This document shows positions 22,080 to 30,915 of a stretch of 64,000 nucleotides of DNA, piece after piece. Each line of letters begins with the position of its first letter. The first letter of the stretch is position 1. The stretch lies in assembly GCF_019279795.1 (NCBI RefSeq), contig NC_056739.1, positions 16,563,292 through 16,627,291 of the forward strand, written 5' to 3'. This DNA comes from Protopterus annectens (Eukaryota > Chordata > Ceratodontiformes > Protopteridae). Position numbers and translations under genes: made by a program. The notes below the pieces were generated by a model that was not told the origin of the DNA, searched no databases, and worked only from the letters and a program-made list of their open reading frames with translations.

Positions 22080-23336
22080 TGTTTGATGACTGTTGCTAGG
22101 GAGGCCTACACGGCCTAATACACTCCAAGAACTGGGAATTATACTAAAGCATGGCCAAAAATGTATCGATGATGTAAATCTGACTTTCACCACTCAGAGG
22201 ATGTGTACAAGAAGGAAGAGATCTGTAAGAACAAGGAAATGAGATTTTTGGGCTGGTCTAATTGCCAGACTCGAGGCTAAGCCTCACAGCCCTGTACTTC
22301 CCCTTATGGTACTGGCAAATGTTCGCTCCCCAGATAAGATGGCATAGATAAGGCTGGAGCTCCCTATGCTAAATAAGGTGAGAAACAGTTGCTTGCTTGT
22401 GTTCAAAGAAATGTGAACTCCAATATAAATGATAGTGCAAACTATGTGAATGGGATGACACTATTTCAAGCTGACAGGAACCAGTCCCTCAGTGGTAAAT
22501 CTCGAGGAGGGGTTGTTTGTATTTACGTAAACAAAAACTGGTGAACCAGCTGCAAGCTGGTTATCACCCACTGCTCTGAGAACATTTGAGTTTGTGTCGC
22601 TAAAATGTAGACCATTCTACTTGCCAAGGAAGTTTAGTGGTGTGATCACAGTTGTTTACATCCTTCTCTGTGCCAATACCAGTGAGGCACTGGACACACT
22701 TTACCAGCCCATAAATGATATGAAGAAAAAGAATCCAGAGTTTACTTACATAATAGCAGGTGACTTCAACCAAGCCAACCTGAAACCTGTACTACCCTGC
22801 TACCACCAGCAAGTGAACTTCGCAACAAGGGGGGAGAACATACTGGACGAGTTCTTCACCAACATAACACTAGCATATAAGGCAGTAACCCATTCACATT
22901 TGGGTAGCTTGGACCATCTTGCTATTATGCTAGTTCCTGCATACAGACCACTGTTAAACAGAAGTAAACCATCAAAGAATCAAGTAAAGGTATGGCCAAA
23001 GTGAGCAGTCTCGGCACCACAGGACTGATTCGAAAGCATGAACTGGAATGTGTTTAAGGAGGCAGCTACAGTGAGTCATGACATCGACCTAGAGGAGTAT
23101 AAATTGTCTGTGATGATCTATATCTGAAAGTGTGTGGATCATGTGACAGTCAACAGCAGCATCACCAAAGGGGAAAATCGGAAACCATGGCTGATGAGTG
23201 GAGTACATGAGCTCCTGAAAGCATGGAATGCTGCATTCAAATCAAATTACAAAGAAGCCCTCTGGGAGGCCAGGGCAAAACTAAGAGGAATAAAGGAGGC
23301 AAAGTGTACCTATGGTCAGAGAATTCAAGGTCACTT
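22080..23336 (+). pseudogene. L2-like LINE, 5' part: endonuclease and linker
   Basis: The plus strand encodes a LINE endonuclease in broken frames from about 22300. It shows VLANVRSPDKM, then SGKSRGGGVCIYVN, and the frame 22594-23004 with YIIAGDFNQANLKPVLP, FATRGENILDEFFTN and LGSLDHLAIMLVPAYRPLL, the catalytic end of the APE-type nuclease. The linker at 23134-23336 (NRKPWLMSGVHELLKAWNAAFK) is typical of L2/Rex1-type fish and amphibian LINEs. It is interrupted at 23336 by a Penelope-like element and resumes at 26119. Exact clade is uncertain. Confidence 0.75.
23322..23336. repeat. 15-bp target duplication of PLE-1, left copy
   Basis: The bases aattcaaggtcactt recur exactly at 26119-26133. 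The L2-like reading frame continues across the two copies, so these are the target-site duplications made when the Penelope-like element inserted. Confidence 0.85.
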
Positions 23337-23368
23337 AAGGAAGAAAACAACAAAATAGAACTGATATC

Positions 23369-23640
23369 ACCAAAGAACAACAAAAGCCAGTAAAATCCAA
23401 AGGTTTATTCGATACACTCTAGCGCCTCGGCTACAGTAAGCCTTCAAGGAGTAACACCCAACACACCCAATACATCTTTTATACTCCCAACAGTCCATAA
23501 ATCAATAAAACAATTAATCAATTAACCAATAAAATTGACTTTACATCACACTTCTCCAACAGCAATCTGTATTAAGACCTTTAGGTAACAAAGTACCATA
23601 CTTTAAAATAAAAACAGTTTCTTTTTTTAAAAGTAATTTT
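23369..23640. repeat. PLE-1 inverted end, left
   Basis: This is the reverse complement of about 25850-26117, including the block with gccgaggcgctag on the other strand and the A/T-rich tail. It is preceded by about 32 bases (23337-23368) belonging neither to the LINE nor to the inverted repeat. Confidence 0.85.
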
Positions 23641-23847
23641 ACAACATTTTTCATCAACTACAGGGTACAGCTATGGGGGCCCCGTTTGCACCCATGCATG
23701 CAAACATTTTTATGGGGCTAGTTGAAAAAGAATGTATTAATAATAACCCATTTGTAAAGAAATATGTCAAACTGTATTATAGATATATTGATGATTTAAT
23801 TTTCTTGTGTGAAGATGGTCTGGAAGAAATGCATAGTTTTATAAATA
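23641..23847 (+). pseudogene. PLE-1 reverse transcriptase, first part
   Basis: The frame reads LQGTAMGAPFAPMHANIF and then YYRYIDDLIFLCEDG. This holds the Penelope RT motifs TAMGAPFAP and the YIDD catalytic box. The upstream fingers are absent, because the inverted end joins directly before this. At 23847 the frame is broken by DIRS-H and continues at about 24861 without loss of residues, so DIRS-H entered after PLE-1 was in place. Confidence 0.85.
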
Positions 23848-24055
23848 GAAGTTATGTTCTTACCATAACGTTCCATGTTAGTTGTCTTCTTCTCGCCTTC
23901 TTTCTTGCTGTATGGGTTCGGAGCCGACCTCGGCTCCGACTCGGCCACTCTAAAAGCTCGAGAGTTGGTTCCACCGGCTCGAGGCTCCCCTTATATCTCA
24001 CAATGCTAGGCGGTATTACCTCAGATCTCGTTTGTAAGCTAGGCCCAGCCAAAAA
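23848..24055. repeat. DIRS-H left inverted terminal repeat
   Basis: It begins gaagttatgttcttaccataac and runs through the paired gctccga motifs (gagccgacctcggctccgac) to cagatctcgtttg. The inner part is the reverse complement of 24700-24835. Confidence 0.88.
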
Positions 24056-24240
24056 TAATTCCAGAACTACTGGAAAAGGAAAAACCCACCTCTATAAAAA
24101 GAAAGGAAGACGGTGACCTGAACCTGATGAAGGAGTATATACATAGTATAGTATATACATATATACAATAGAGGTGGTAGGAAGAAAGGTCACAATCAAA
24201 CTCCTCTAGGTCTGTCCAGGCTAGGGAGGAGGGGGACGAG

Positions 24241-24338
24241 AAAGAAGGCGAGAAGAAGACAACTAACATGGAACGTTATGGTAAGAACATAACTTCTATA
24301 TGTTAAGTTGTCCATCTCGCCTTCATTCTTGCTGTATG
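24241..24338. repeat. DIRS-H internal complementary region
   Basis: It joins the complement of the left terminus (ending cataacttc) to the complement of the right terminus (atgttaagttgtcc) with the trinucleotide tat between them. The layout is the same as in DIRS-A, B, E and F. Confidence 0.85.
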
Positions 24339-24689
24339 GAACCGCGTCCCTAGCACCTTGTCCCAGGTGGCCTATCGGAACAGACTCTTGAGTACAGTGG
24401 AACCAAAGTTAGCTCTATGTCTAGAAGCTAAATCCAACTTATAATGAGAAATGAAAGTGTGAGGAGTAGCCCATGTAGCTGCAGCACAAATAGTATCAAT
24501 AGGCAGCCTGTCTTGGAAAGCTATAGAAGTAGCCAAAGCTCTAGTTGAATGAGCCTTACAGGAAAGGGAATAAAATCCTTTAAAGTAAGGGGATACTGAT
24601 CAAAAAACTAATTTAAAAGGGATTTTCTAAGTTTTTTTAAACTGTTTAGTACACTAACCTGGAGCCGGTTAAAGCAACACACCTCGATA

Positions 24690-24860
24690 GCTGTAGCGGC
24701 AAACGAGATCTGAGGTAATACCGCCTAGCATTGTGGGATATAAGGGGAGCCTCGAGCCGGTGGAACCAACTCTCGAGCTTTTAGAGTGGCCGAGTCGGAG
24801 CCGAGGTCGGCTCCGAACCCATACAGCAAGAATGAAGGCGAGATGGACAACTTAACATCT
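24690..24860. repeat. DIRS-H right inverted terminal repeat
   Basis: On the plus strand it runs from the cggcaaacgagatctgag block through gctccgaacccatacagc to gacaacttaacat, the inverse of the left terminus. The Penelope RT frame resumes directly afterwards. Confidence 0.88.
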
Positions 24861-25234
24861 AGCATTCAACATAATAGGTTCAATATTTCATTTGATGGAC
24901 TATCATATGGAAATAAGGTGAATTTTTTGGACATTCAATTACAGGGAATTAATGGCAAATTGGTGGTCACCAGTGTACACAGAAAATTTGGTACACCGCA
25001 TGATTTTGTTAAAGCATCTAGTTGTCATCCTGCACAGACAATTCAAGCCTTACCATATGGAAAGTTACTTAGAATCTCTCGTTTGTGTAATGAAGATGAA
25101 ATATTCCTGAAAGAAATACAGAATACAAAAGAGATGTTTGTTAGAAGAAATTATGACAGCAAATTGCTTGATGCTGATATAAAACGGATAACTAAAATTA
25201 GATTTGATGAACAAAATAATGAAGAAATAAAGTA
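24861..25234 (+). pseudogene. PLE-1 reverse transcriptase, second part
   Basis: The frame continues with HNRFNISFDGLSYGNKVNF and LDIQLQGINGKLVVTSVHRK. The FLD block and following VHRK (often YRK) are typical of Penelope RT after the catalytic box. It ends with a stop at about 25234. The endonuclease follows in a frame beginning at about 25317, so one short gap with a stop or indel separates RT from the nuclease. Confidence 0.82.
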
Positions 25235-25316
25235 AAAAAGTGTAAATAGTGGTTATTTTTGTAAAAATAGAATAGTAGATTCTGATAACAGAATTTTTTT
25301 AGTATCCACATATAAT

Positions 25317-25946
25317 GTGTGTAGCTATAAAATTAATAAAATTATTTTACATTTTTGGCAGTTTTTACAAAATTATAGTGATTTGGATCAATTATTGCTA
25401 AAAAAGTTAGTATTTTCATATAAAAGAGGTAGGAGCATCAAAGATCTGGTAGTGCATACAAGATTTAATAGACCAGAAGTTAAAATGTCACGATTAATTT
25501 CTGAACTAGGCACATTTTCTTGCACTAATTGTAATTGTTGCCAATATATTCAGAGAGTATTTAATAATATTAATAACAAAAGCTTTGTCCCTGATGGCAG
25601 ATATAATTGTAGAACAAGTAGAGTAGTTTATGCAATAAGATGTGGCTGCAATAAGTATTATATAGGTCAAACAAAAAGAATGTTCAAGGTTAGGTTGCTT
25701 GAACACATGAGAGACATCAGAAACTGCAAAATAGAGAGTCCTTTAGCTAAACATTTTTGTGAATACCATAATGGACAATATCATACACTGCAAGCTAGTA
25801 TTTTGCAACAAGTAGCTGCTGATGAATTGGATATAAATGTTGTTGTAAAATTACTTTTAAAAAAAGAAACTGTTTTTATTTTAAAGTATGGTACTTTGTT
25901 ACCTAAAGGTCTTAATACAGATTGCTGTTGGAGAAGTGTGATGTAA
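25317..25946 (+). pseudogene. PLE-1 GIY-YIG endonuclease
   Basis: This 209-codon frame holds the RT thumb/linker and a cysteine-rich linker (CTNCNCCQYI) followed by the GIY-YIG nuclease core. VVYAIRCGCNKYYIGQT corresponds to the GIY and YIG strands, followed by FKVRLLEHMRDI with the catalytic Arg. In Penelope elements this nuclease nicks the target and primes reverse transcription. The C-terminus (FILKYGTLLPKGLNTDCCW) runs into the terminal repeat. The frame is intact over this span, but the element lacks its RT N-terminus. Confidence 0.87.
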
Positions 25947-26118
25947 AGTCAATTTTATTGGTTAATTGATTAATTGTTTTATTGATTTATGGACTGTTGG
26001 GCGTATAAAAGATGTATTGGGTGTGTTGGGTGTTACTCCTTGAAGGCTTACTGTAGCCGAGGCGCTAGAGTGTATCGAATAAACCTTTGGATTTTACTGG
26101 CTTTTGTTGTTCTTTGGT
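25850..26118. repeat. PLE-1 right end
   Basis: This is the 3' end of the element, present in inverted form at 23369-23640. It contains gaaggc-loop-gccgaggcgctag at about 26042-26070 followed by aataaacc. A similar block is found in the short Penelope tail at 39582-39693. Confidence 0.82.
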
Positions 26119-26705
26119 AATTCAAGGTCACTTCTCTGTCCTGATGGACTCCAAGTGTCTGTGGCAAGGGATACAGGCTATAACAGACTACAGGCCTATT
26201 TTCTCTCAATGTGATGACAACACTGAATTCCTAAAAGAGCTTAACATCTACTTCAGCAGGTTTGATGAAGGAAACAATACTGTGGCAACAAAACTCCCTA
26301 TCAAACAAGGTAATGAAGTGCTTTGCCTCAACCTAGCGGATGTTCAGAGAACCTAAGCCGGGTAAATCCTAGAAAAGCAGCTGGGCCAGACAACATTCAG
26401 GGGTGGGTACTCAGTCTGTGCTGCTGAATTTCCAACCATAGTCACAGATATATTCAACACATCTCTGTGCTAGGCCACAGTACCCAAGTGCTTCAAGAAT
26501 GCACCAATCGTACCACTACCCAAAAGATCTCAGCCAGCAAGCCTAAGTGACTACTGCCTAGTTGCTCTCACCTTCACACTAATGAAGTGCCTTGAGCGGT
26601 TGATCAAGGACCATCTATCATCAAGCCTACCTGCAACACTGGTTCTGCTCCAATTTGCTTATCAATCCAATCCCTCCACAACAGATGCACAGATCAGACA
26701 TATTT
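26119..26705 (+). pseudogene. L2-like LINE, continuation: linker and start of reverse transcriptase
   Basis: This resumes the LINE interrupted at 23336, starting with the second copy of the 15-bp duplication. KCLWQGIQAITDYRPIF continues the pre-RT linker. Further right, in broken frames, RKAAGPDNIQGWVL, NAPIVPLPKRSQP and SDYCLVALTFTLMKCLER match the beginning of a LINE reverse transcriptase. Similarity ends at about 26705, before the catalytic box, so the 3' part is missing. Several stops are present. Confidence 0.72.
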
Positions 26706-27669
26706 TTATCGACCAGAGGAAAAGTTGTGGATAGCAAGTAATAAAGAGATGAAGCATTGTATCTGGGAGAGGAAGACAGCAAGAGTCAAGTGGGATAAGC
26801 TGATTCTTCCAACAGAACAAAACACACTGGAATTATATTATTTGATGGGTTTTTCAGGGCTCAGGGCTACATAGTTAAGGCTCATATACATAGCACAAGC
26901 AGAAACCTGTAATTCAAAGCAGAAAGAGATGGTGATGAAACAGGGGGAAGCTCAAGAAACAAGCAGAGCCTGGGATTTTGGATGCAGATCTTTCAGAACA
27001 ATAACAATAATCAGAGTATTACATTCATAAAAACGCAGATAGTATTTTTGAGAACTAAGCCAACATGGGAATGGAGAAAGGAGATTCTGCCTATAGGGAT
27101 GACTACAGTTAGGGATACAGGCAACAGGCAAGAGGGGACTGGAATTTATTGGAAAAAGCTGGCAAAGGTACCAAGGTATTGGCAGCAAATACCTAGAGAG
27201 GGAAAGGTAATAGAATGAGAAGACACCAAGAATTTATTTGGACTGCAGGTTAGAGATCGCCTTTCCTACAGGGATTGATATCAGAGTACAGGCAAAGAGA
27301 AATAAGTAAGGGGGTTTTAAATGAAAGACCAGCACTGGTAGAGTTTTTAGTAGAATCTAGAATAAAAGCTGCTGTTAAAAAAGAATAATTACTAGAGTGT
27401 ATAAAATATTGCATGATAACTGTAAGAATCAATCAGCGGAGGTTAGAAAGGATTGGGAATAGAGATTGGATAATCAATTCACAACAAACAATTTGGGGGT
27501 ATATGTATGGCTCTCAAATATGGAACAAAATCTAGAAGATTTAGGATTTTTGCTTGTAAATGTTTATATAGGTATTTTTATACCCCAAGTAGACTCCAGA
27601 GAATTTTTCCTCAGGTAGGCAGCAAATGTTGGGAGATGTGATGGGGAAGAAACGGGTAACTGGAAAATA
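26706..27669 (+). pseudogene. L1-like LINE, C-terminal region, first part
   Basis: Broken frames on the plus strand encode WERKTARVKWDKLILPTEQ, close to the LPKEEGGLGLPN-type block after the RT of L1/Tx1-like LINEs. Near 27560-27640 comes CLYRYFYTPSRLQRIFP followed by Cys-Trp, matching the RWYxTPxRLxKI(F/Y)...CWRC segment of L1-type C-termini. Many stops show it is old. DIRS-B interrupts it at 27669, and a matching continuation is seen from 34749. Family assignment is by motif only. Confidence 0.5.
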
Positions 27670-27850
27670 GAAGTTATGTACTCACCATAACGTTCCATCT
27701 GAGTAGATACTTCATTTGTCTGCAACCTGTGGGACTCGGATCCGACCTCGGATCCGACCGGCAGCTTTCCAAGCTTCAAGATCCGAGCTCCTAGCTCCTC
27801 CCCCTACCCATAATCCCTTGCTACCAACCACATTACCTCATATTGGTTAT
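27670..27850. repeat. DIRS-B left inverted terminal repeat
   Basis: It starts gaagttatgtactcacc and includes ctgcaacctgtgggactc, the paired ggatccgacc motifs and cccataatcccttgctacc. The inner 110 bases are the inverse of 34600-34720. Between its end and the ICR lies an 80-bp spacer with a G-run (27912-27925). Confidence 0.9.
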
Positions 27851-27930
27851 TTTGCCCTATAAGCTAAAGACGGAGAGAATTCTCCACAGGACAATATTTT
27901 ACCGAGGTTCGGGGGATGGCGGGGGGGGGT

Positions 27931-28035
27931 CGGTTGCAGACAAATGAAGTATCTACTCAGATGGAACGTTATGGTGAGTACATAACTTCTATATCTGAAG
28001 TAGTTACTTCATTTGATCAGCAACCTGTGGGACAG
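27931..28035. repeat. DIRS-B internal complementary region
   Basis: It carries the complement of both element ends joined as cataacttc-tat-atctgaag. The layout is identical to 5861-5960 in DIRS-A. Confidence 0.9.
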
Positions 28036-28069
28036 AGTCCCCAGCTTACCTAAAGGCCCTGGGTGGACC

Positions 28070-29521
28070 CTACGGAAGGATATTCCAAAGCACCGCGGAG
28101 CCAAAGGAAGCCCTACTTCTGGAGATCATGTCCAGTTTGTAATGAGAAATGAACGTATGGGAAGAGGACCAAGAAGCCGCTGAACAAATATCGTCAACTG
28201 GAACTCTAGACCAAAACGCCGTTGAGGTAGCCACAGACCTGGTAGAGTGTGCCCGGATGGCAACCGGAGCTGGTCTTCCAATTGAAATGTATGCCTGTCT
28301 GATACACAGAGAAATCCAATTCGCTACTGTCACCTTAGAAATTGGTTTGCCCATGGCTGATTTAGCATAAGAAACAAACAACTGGTCTGACTTGCAGAAA
28401 ACTTTAGTCCTGTGCAAGTAAAAACGCAGTTGCCTGTGTACATCCAATTTGTGCAATGTGTATTCACCTTTATTTTGAAAGCTAGGAAAGAAAACAGGGA
28501 GGTTAATAGATTGATTAATGTTAGATTCTGTGGCTACCTTAGGAAGAAAAGAAGGATTAGTCCTGAGGGCAACCCTATCTTTGTGAAAAATAAGGTATGG
28601 ATACTTAATGCACAAGGCTTGTAGCTCTGATACCCGCTTGGCGGAGGTAATTGCTACCAAGAAGGCTGTCTTCCAAGATAAGAACTTTAATAGCGCAGAG
28701 GCCGCAGGTTCGAAAGGTGGTCCCGTTAATGCTTGTAATACCAGGGTAAGATCCCATGGAGGCATAGCCGGTTTAATGGGAGGCTTTAAGAGGAACACGC
28801 CTTTTAGAAAGGCTTTGCATATTTTAACTGAAGCCAAAGAACTTATGCCATCTCCTACATGATAATGGGAGATGGCAGCAAGTTGAACTTTAATGGTGGA
28901 TGCGCTAGCTCCCTGCTCAAAAAGGAGAGATAGAAAGTCCAGAATGTTGGGAATAGGAACCGTAAAGGGGTCTAACCCCTTATCCTTTGCCCAGATGGAA
29001 AAACGTTCCCATTTACTGTTGTAGAGTTTTCTGGTGGATGGCTTATGAGCTGCCATGAGAATAGCCTTGACTGGGGAAGAGATACCGGGAGTCCTTGCCA
29101 TTAATGGAACTGGATCAGCCAAGCTGTGAGCCGGAGGCTGACCAGGTTTGGAGTGTGGCATCTCGTTGGATGCGAGATTAGGTCTGGCTTGGGATCCAGA
29201 ATCCAAGGGGGAGCCACACTGTGAGACTGCAGAAAGGGGAACCAGACTTGTCGAGGCCAGAATGGGGCAATGAGAATCACTTTGCTTCCTAACCGACAGG
29301 CTTTCTGGATGAATTTCATCATCAGAGGAAGAGGAGGATATGCATAAAGAAGACCGGGCGGCCAAGCATGAACCAGGGCGTCCCTGGGAGATTCCCCTTT
29401 GGGGGGAACTATCGCGAAGTACTCGCTGCATTTTGCGTTTAGGGGAGAAGCAAAAAGTTCGCAACGAGGTTGACCCCATTTGTGGAATATCTGTTTCGCG
29501 ACCGAGGGATTCAAAGACCAC
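28070..29521 (-). CDS. DIRS-B tyrosine recombinase
   Basis: This is an intact frame of 483 codons. The first 150 residues overlap the end of the RT/RNase H frame in another register and may not all be translated, so the real start is uncertain. The core-binding region spans about 155-250 (HKPSTRKLYNSKWERFSIW). In the catalytic domain I see the Arg in TSAKRVSEL (about 296), HSTR at about 424-427 (HxxR) and the Tyr in ISHYKLD (about 461). It should insert circular element DNA by recombination rather than by a DDE integrase. The stop lies 35 bases before the ICR. This is the only undamaged recombinase frame with a clean upstream overlap in the window. Confidence 0.9.
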   Translation of the reverse strand: MVFESLGRETDIPQMGSTSLRTFCFSPKRKMQRVLRDSSPQRGISQGRPGSCLAARSSLCISSSSSDDEIHPESLSVRKQSDSHCPILASTSLVPLSAVSQCGSPLDSGSQARPNLASNEMPHSKPGQPPAHSLADPVPLMARTPGISSPVKAILMAAHKPSTRKLYNSKWERFSIWAKDKGLDPFTVPIPNILDFLSLLFEQGASASTIKVQLAAISHYHVGDGISSLASVKICKAFLKGVFLLKPPIKPAMPPWDLTLVLQALTGPPFEPAASALLKFLSWKTAFLVAITSAKRVSELQALCIKYPYLIFHKDRVALRTNPSFLPKVATESNINQSINLPVFFPSFQNKGEYTLHKLDVHRQLRFYLHRTKVFCKSDQLFVSYAKSAMGKPISKVTVANWISLCIRQAYISIGRPAPVAIRAHSTRSVATSTAFWSRVPVDDICSAASWSSSHTFISHYKLDMISRSRASFGSAVLWNILP

Positions 29522-30915
29522 TCATAAGGGTTGAGAAACACCCGACTTAGGCTGTCTGTTAATATGTTGGTCCGTCCCGGAATGTGCATTGCTATCAGAA
29601 AGCGGTTGGTGGAAATCGCCCATTCCCACACTCTCATGGCTTCTCGACACAGGGGGTAAGACCTGGTCCCTCCCTGTTTGTTGATGTACCATACCACGGA
29701 CATGTTGTCCGTGTGGATTGCAATAGTCCCCAGAGGTAGAAGGTGATGGAGAGCTTGCAACGCCAATAGCACTGCCCTCATCTCTAGGACATTGATATGT
29801 AATGCAGTCTCTAGAGGAGTCCACGTTCCTTGGACTGACTTCCCTGCATAATGCCCGCCCCACCCGAGGCAGGAAGCGTCCGTGGTCAACGTGGCTTCGA
29901 CTGGGGGAATCACAAAGGGTCTCCCTTCTTTGAGATCTTCTGCCTTCAGCCACCAAAGTAGGGAGTCCCTGCATGCCCTGCTCAGGGGAATCGGCATGTC
30001 CAAAGGATGGGTCAACAGAGACCATTTGACCTGGAGAGTCCACTGTAATACCCGCATCCACAGACGGGCATGGAGGGAAAGGCCGATTGCCACTGACATA
30101 GATCCTAACGCCCTCAGGACTAATTCTGCAGGGGGGGTTGGGATCTGAAGAATATCCAAGACTTGGCGGTACAAACTGTTTATTCTGGTTGGTGTGAGGA
30201 CCACTCTGGAGATTCGAGTATCCAACCTGGCCCCTATGAAATCTAGGGCTTGAGATGGGCACAGGCAGGACTTCTTCAAATTGACTGAAATGCCCAAGTG
30301 AGCAAACAGAGATAGGGCATAGTCTCTCGCTGTAACCAGAAGATGCTTGTTGGGGGCGGTGAGGAGCCAATCGTCCAGGTAAGGGAACACCTGAATGCCC
30401 TGAAGTCTCAGGTGGGCTGCTACCACTGCCATGACTTTGGTAAACACTCTGGGGGCTGAGGTTAGGCCAAATGGAAGAACCCTGAACTGATAATGACTGG
30501 CTCCTAGCCGGAAGCGGAGAAATCTCCTGGACCATCTGTCCATTAGTATATGGTAGTACGCGTCCTTGAGATCCAACGAGCACATCCAGTCGTTCTCCTG
30601 CAGAAGGGGGAGAATAGATTGGAGAGTGACCATCTGGAACTTTTCCTTGGGTATGAACAGGTTCAGGGACGAAGGGTCTAGAATGGATCTGAGGTCCCCC
30701 GTTTTCTTTGGCACCAAGAAGAACCTGGAGTAATAACCCGATCCGGACTGATCTGGGGGGACGGGCTGGATGGCTCTTTTTCTTAGCAACTCTGAAATTT
30801 CTTGAGTTGCGGACTCCCTTTGATGGGGTGGAACATTTGGGAGATGTTTGGGCTTGGGGGGGGGGGTTGCAAGAACGGAATTGTGTAACCTCTGGATATT
30901 ATCTGGAGCACCCAT
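29101..30915 (-). CDS. DIRS-B reverse transcriptase / RNase H / methyltransferase-like protein
   Basis: This intact frame has about 604 codons. RT spans about residues 60-290: FFLVPKKTGDLRSIL, SLDLKDAYYHI (Asp about 116), LPFGLTSAPRVF and FPYLDDWLLTA (YLDD at 180-183). RNase H spans about 340-465: LTTDASCLGWGG, INVLEMRA, HTDNMSVVWYINKQ and LTDSLSR. A methyltransferase-like segment spans about 485-560: CELFASPLNAKCSEYF, then LIAPFWPRQVWF. The ATG at 30915 shares one base with the TGA of the upstream gag-region frame (tgatg), which could allow reinitiation, but a G-run at about 30858-30867 suggests the first residues are shifted. The 3' end overlaps the recombinase frame by about 420 bases. Confidence 0.9.
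   Translation of the reverse strand: MGAPDNIQRLHNSVLATPPPKPKHLPNVPPHQRESATQEISELLRKRAIQPVPPDQSGSGYYSRFFLVPKKTGDLRSILDPSSLNLFIPKEKFQMVTLQSILPLLQENDWMCSLDLKDAYYHILMDRWSRRFLRFRLGASHYQFRVLPFGLTSAPRVFTKVMAVVAAHLRLQGIQVFPYLDDWLLTAPNKHLLVTARDYALSLFAHLGISVNLKKSCLCPSQALDFIGARLDTRISRVVLTPTRINSLYRQVLDILQIPTPPAELVLRALGSMSVAIGLSLHARLWMRVLQWTLQVKWSLLTHPLDMPIPLSRACRDSLLWWLKAEDLKEGRPFVIPPVEATLTTDASCLGWGGHYAGKSVQGTWTPLETALHINVLEMRAVLLALQALHHLLPLGTIAIHTDNMSVVWYINKQGGTRSYPLCREAMRVWEWAISTNRFLIAMHIPGRTNILTDSLSRVFLNPYEWSLNPSVAKQIFHKWGQPRCELFASPLNAKCSEYFAIVPPKGESPRDALVHAWPPGLLYAYPPLPLMMKFIQKACRLGSKVILIAPFWPRQVWFPFLQSHSVAPPWILDPKPDLISHPTRCHTPNLVSLRLTAWLIQFH

Larger units (their letters stand above)
23848..24860 (-). 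mobile_element. DIRS-H, 1-kb internally deleted non-autonomous DIRS
   Basis: This is a short element with inverted terminal repeats at 23848-24055 and 24690-24860 and an ICR at about 24241-24338. Between ICR and right terminus only the C-terminal part of the recombinase (about 24400-24570, minus strand) and a leader piece survive. Gag, RT, RNase H and most of the recombinase are gone. Ends and ICR match DIRS-E (51288-57025), so it is a deletion derivative of that lineage and would need enzymes in trans. It makes no target duplication, as expected for DIRS insertion. Confidence 0.85.
23337..26118 (+). mobile_element. PLE-1, Penelope-like element in the L2-like LINE
   Basis: This plus-strand element has RT and GIY-YIG endonuclease segments (23640-25946). 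Its right end (25850-26118) is present as an inverted copy at its left end (about 23369-23640). Inverted partial copies of Penelope LTR-like ends are known for this group. The 5' part of RT is missing, so this is a truncated copy with an inverted leader. A 15-bp duplication flanks it. DIRS-H (23848-24860) sits inside its RT. Confidence 0.85.
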
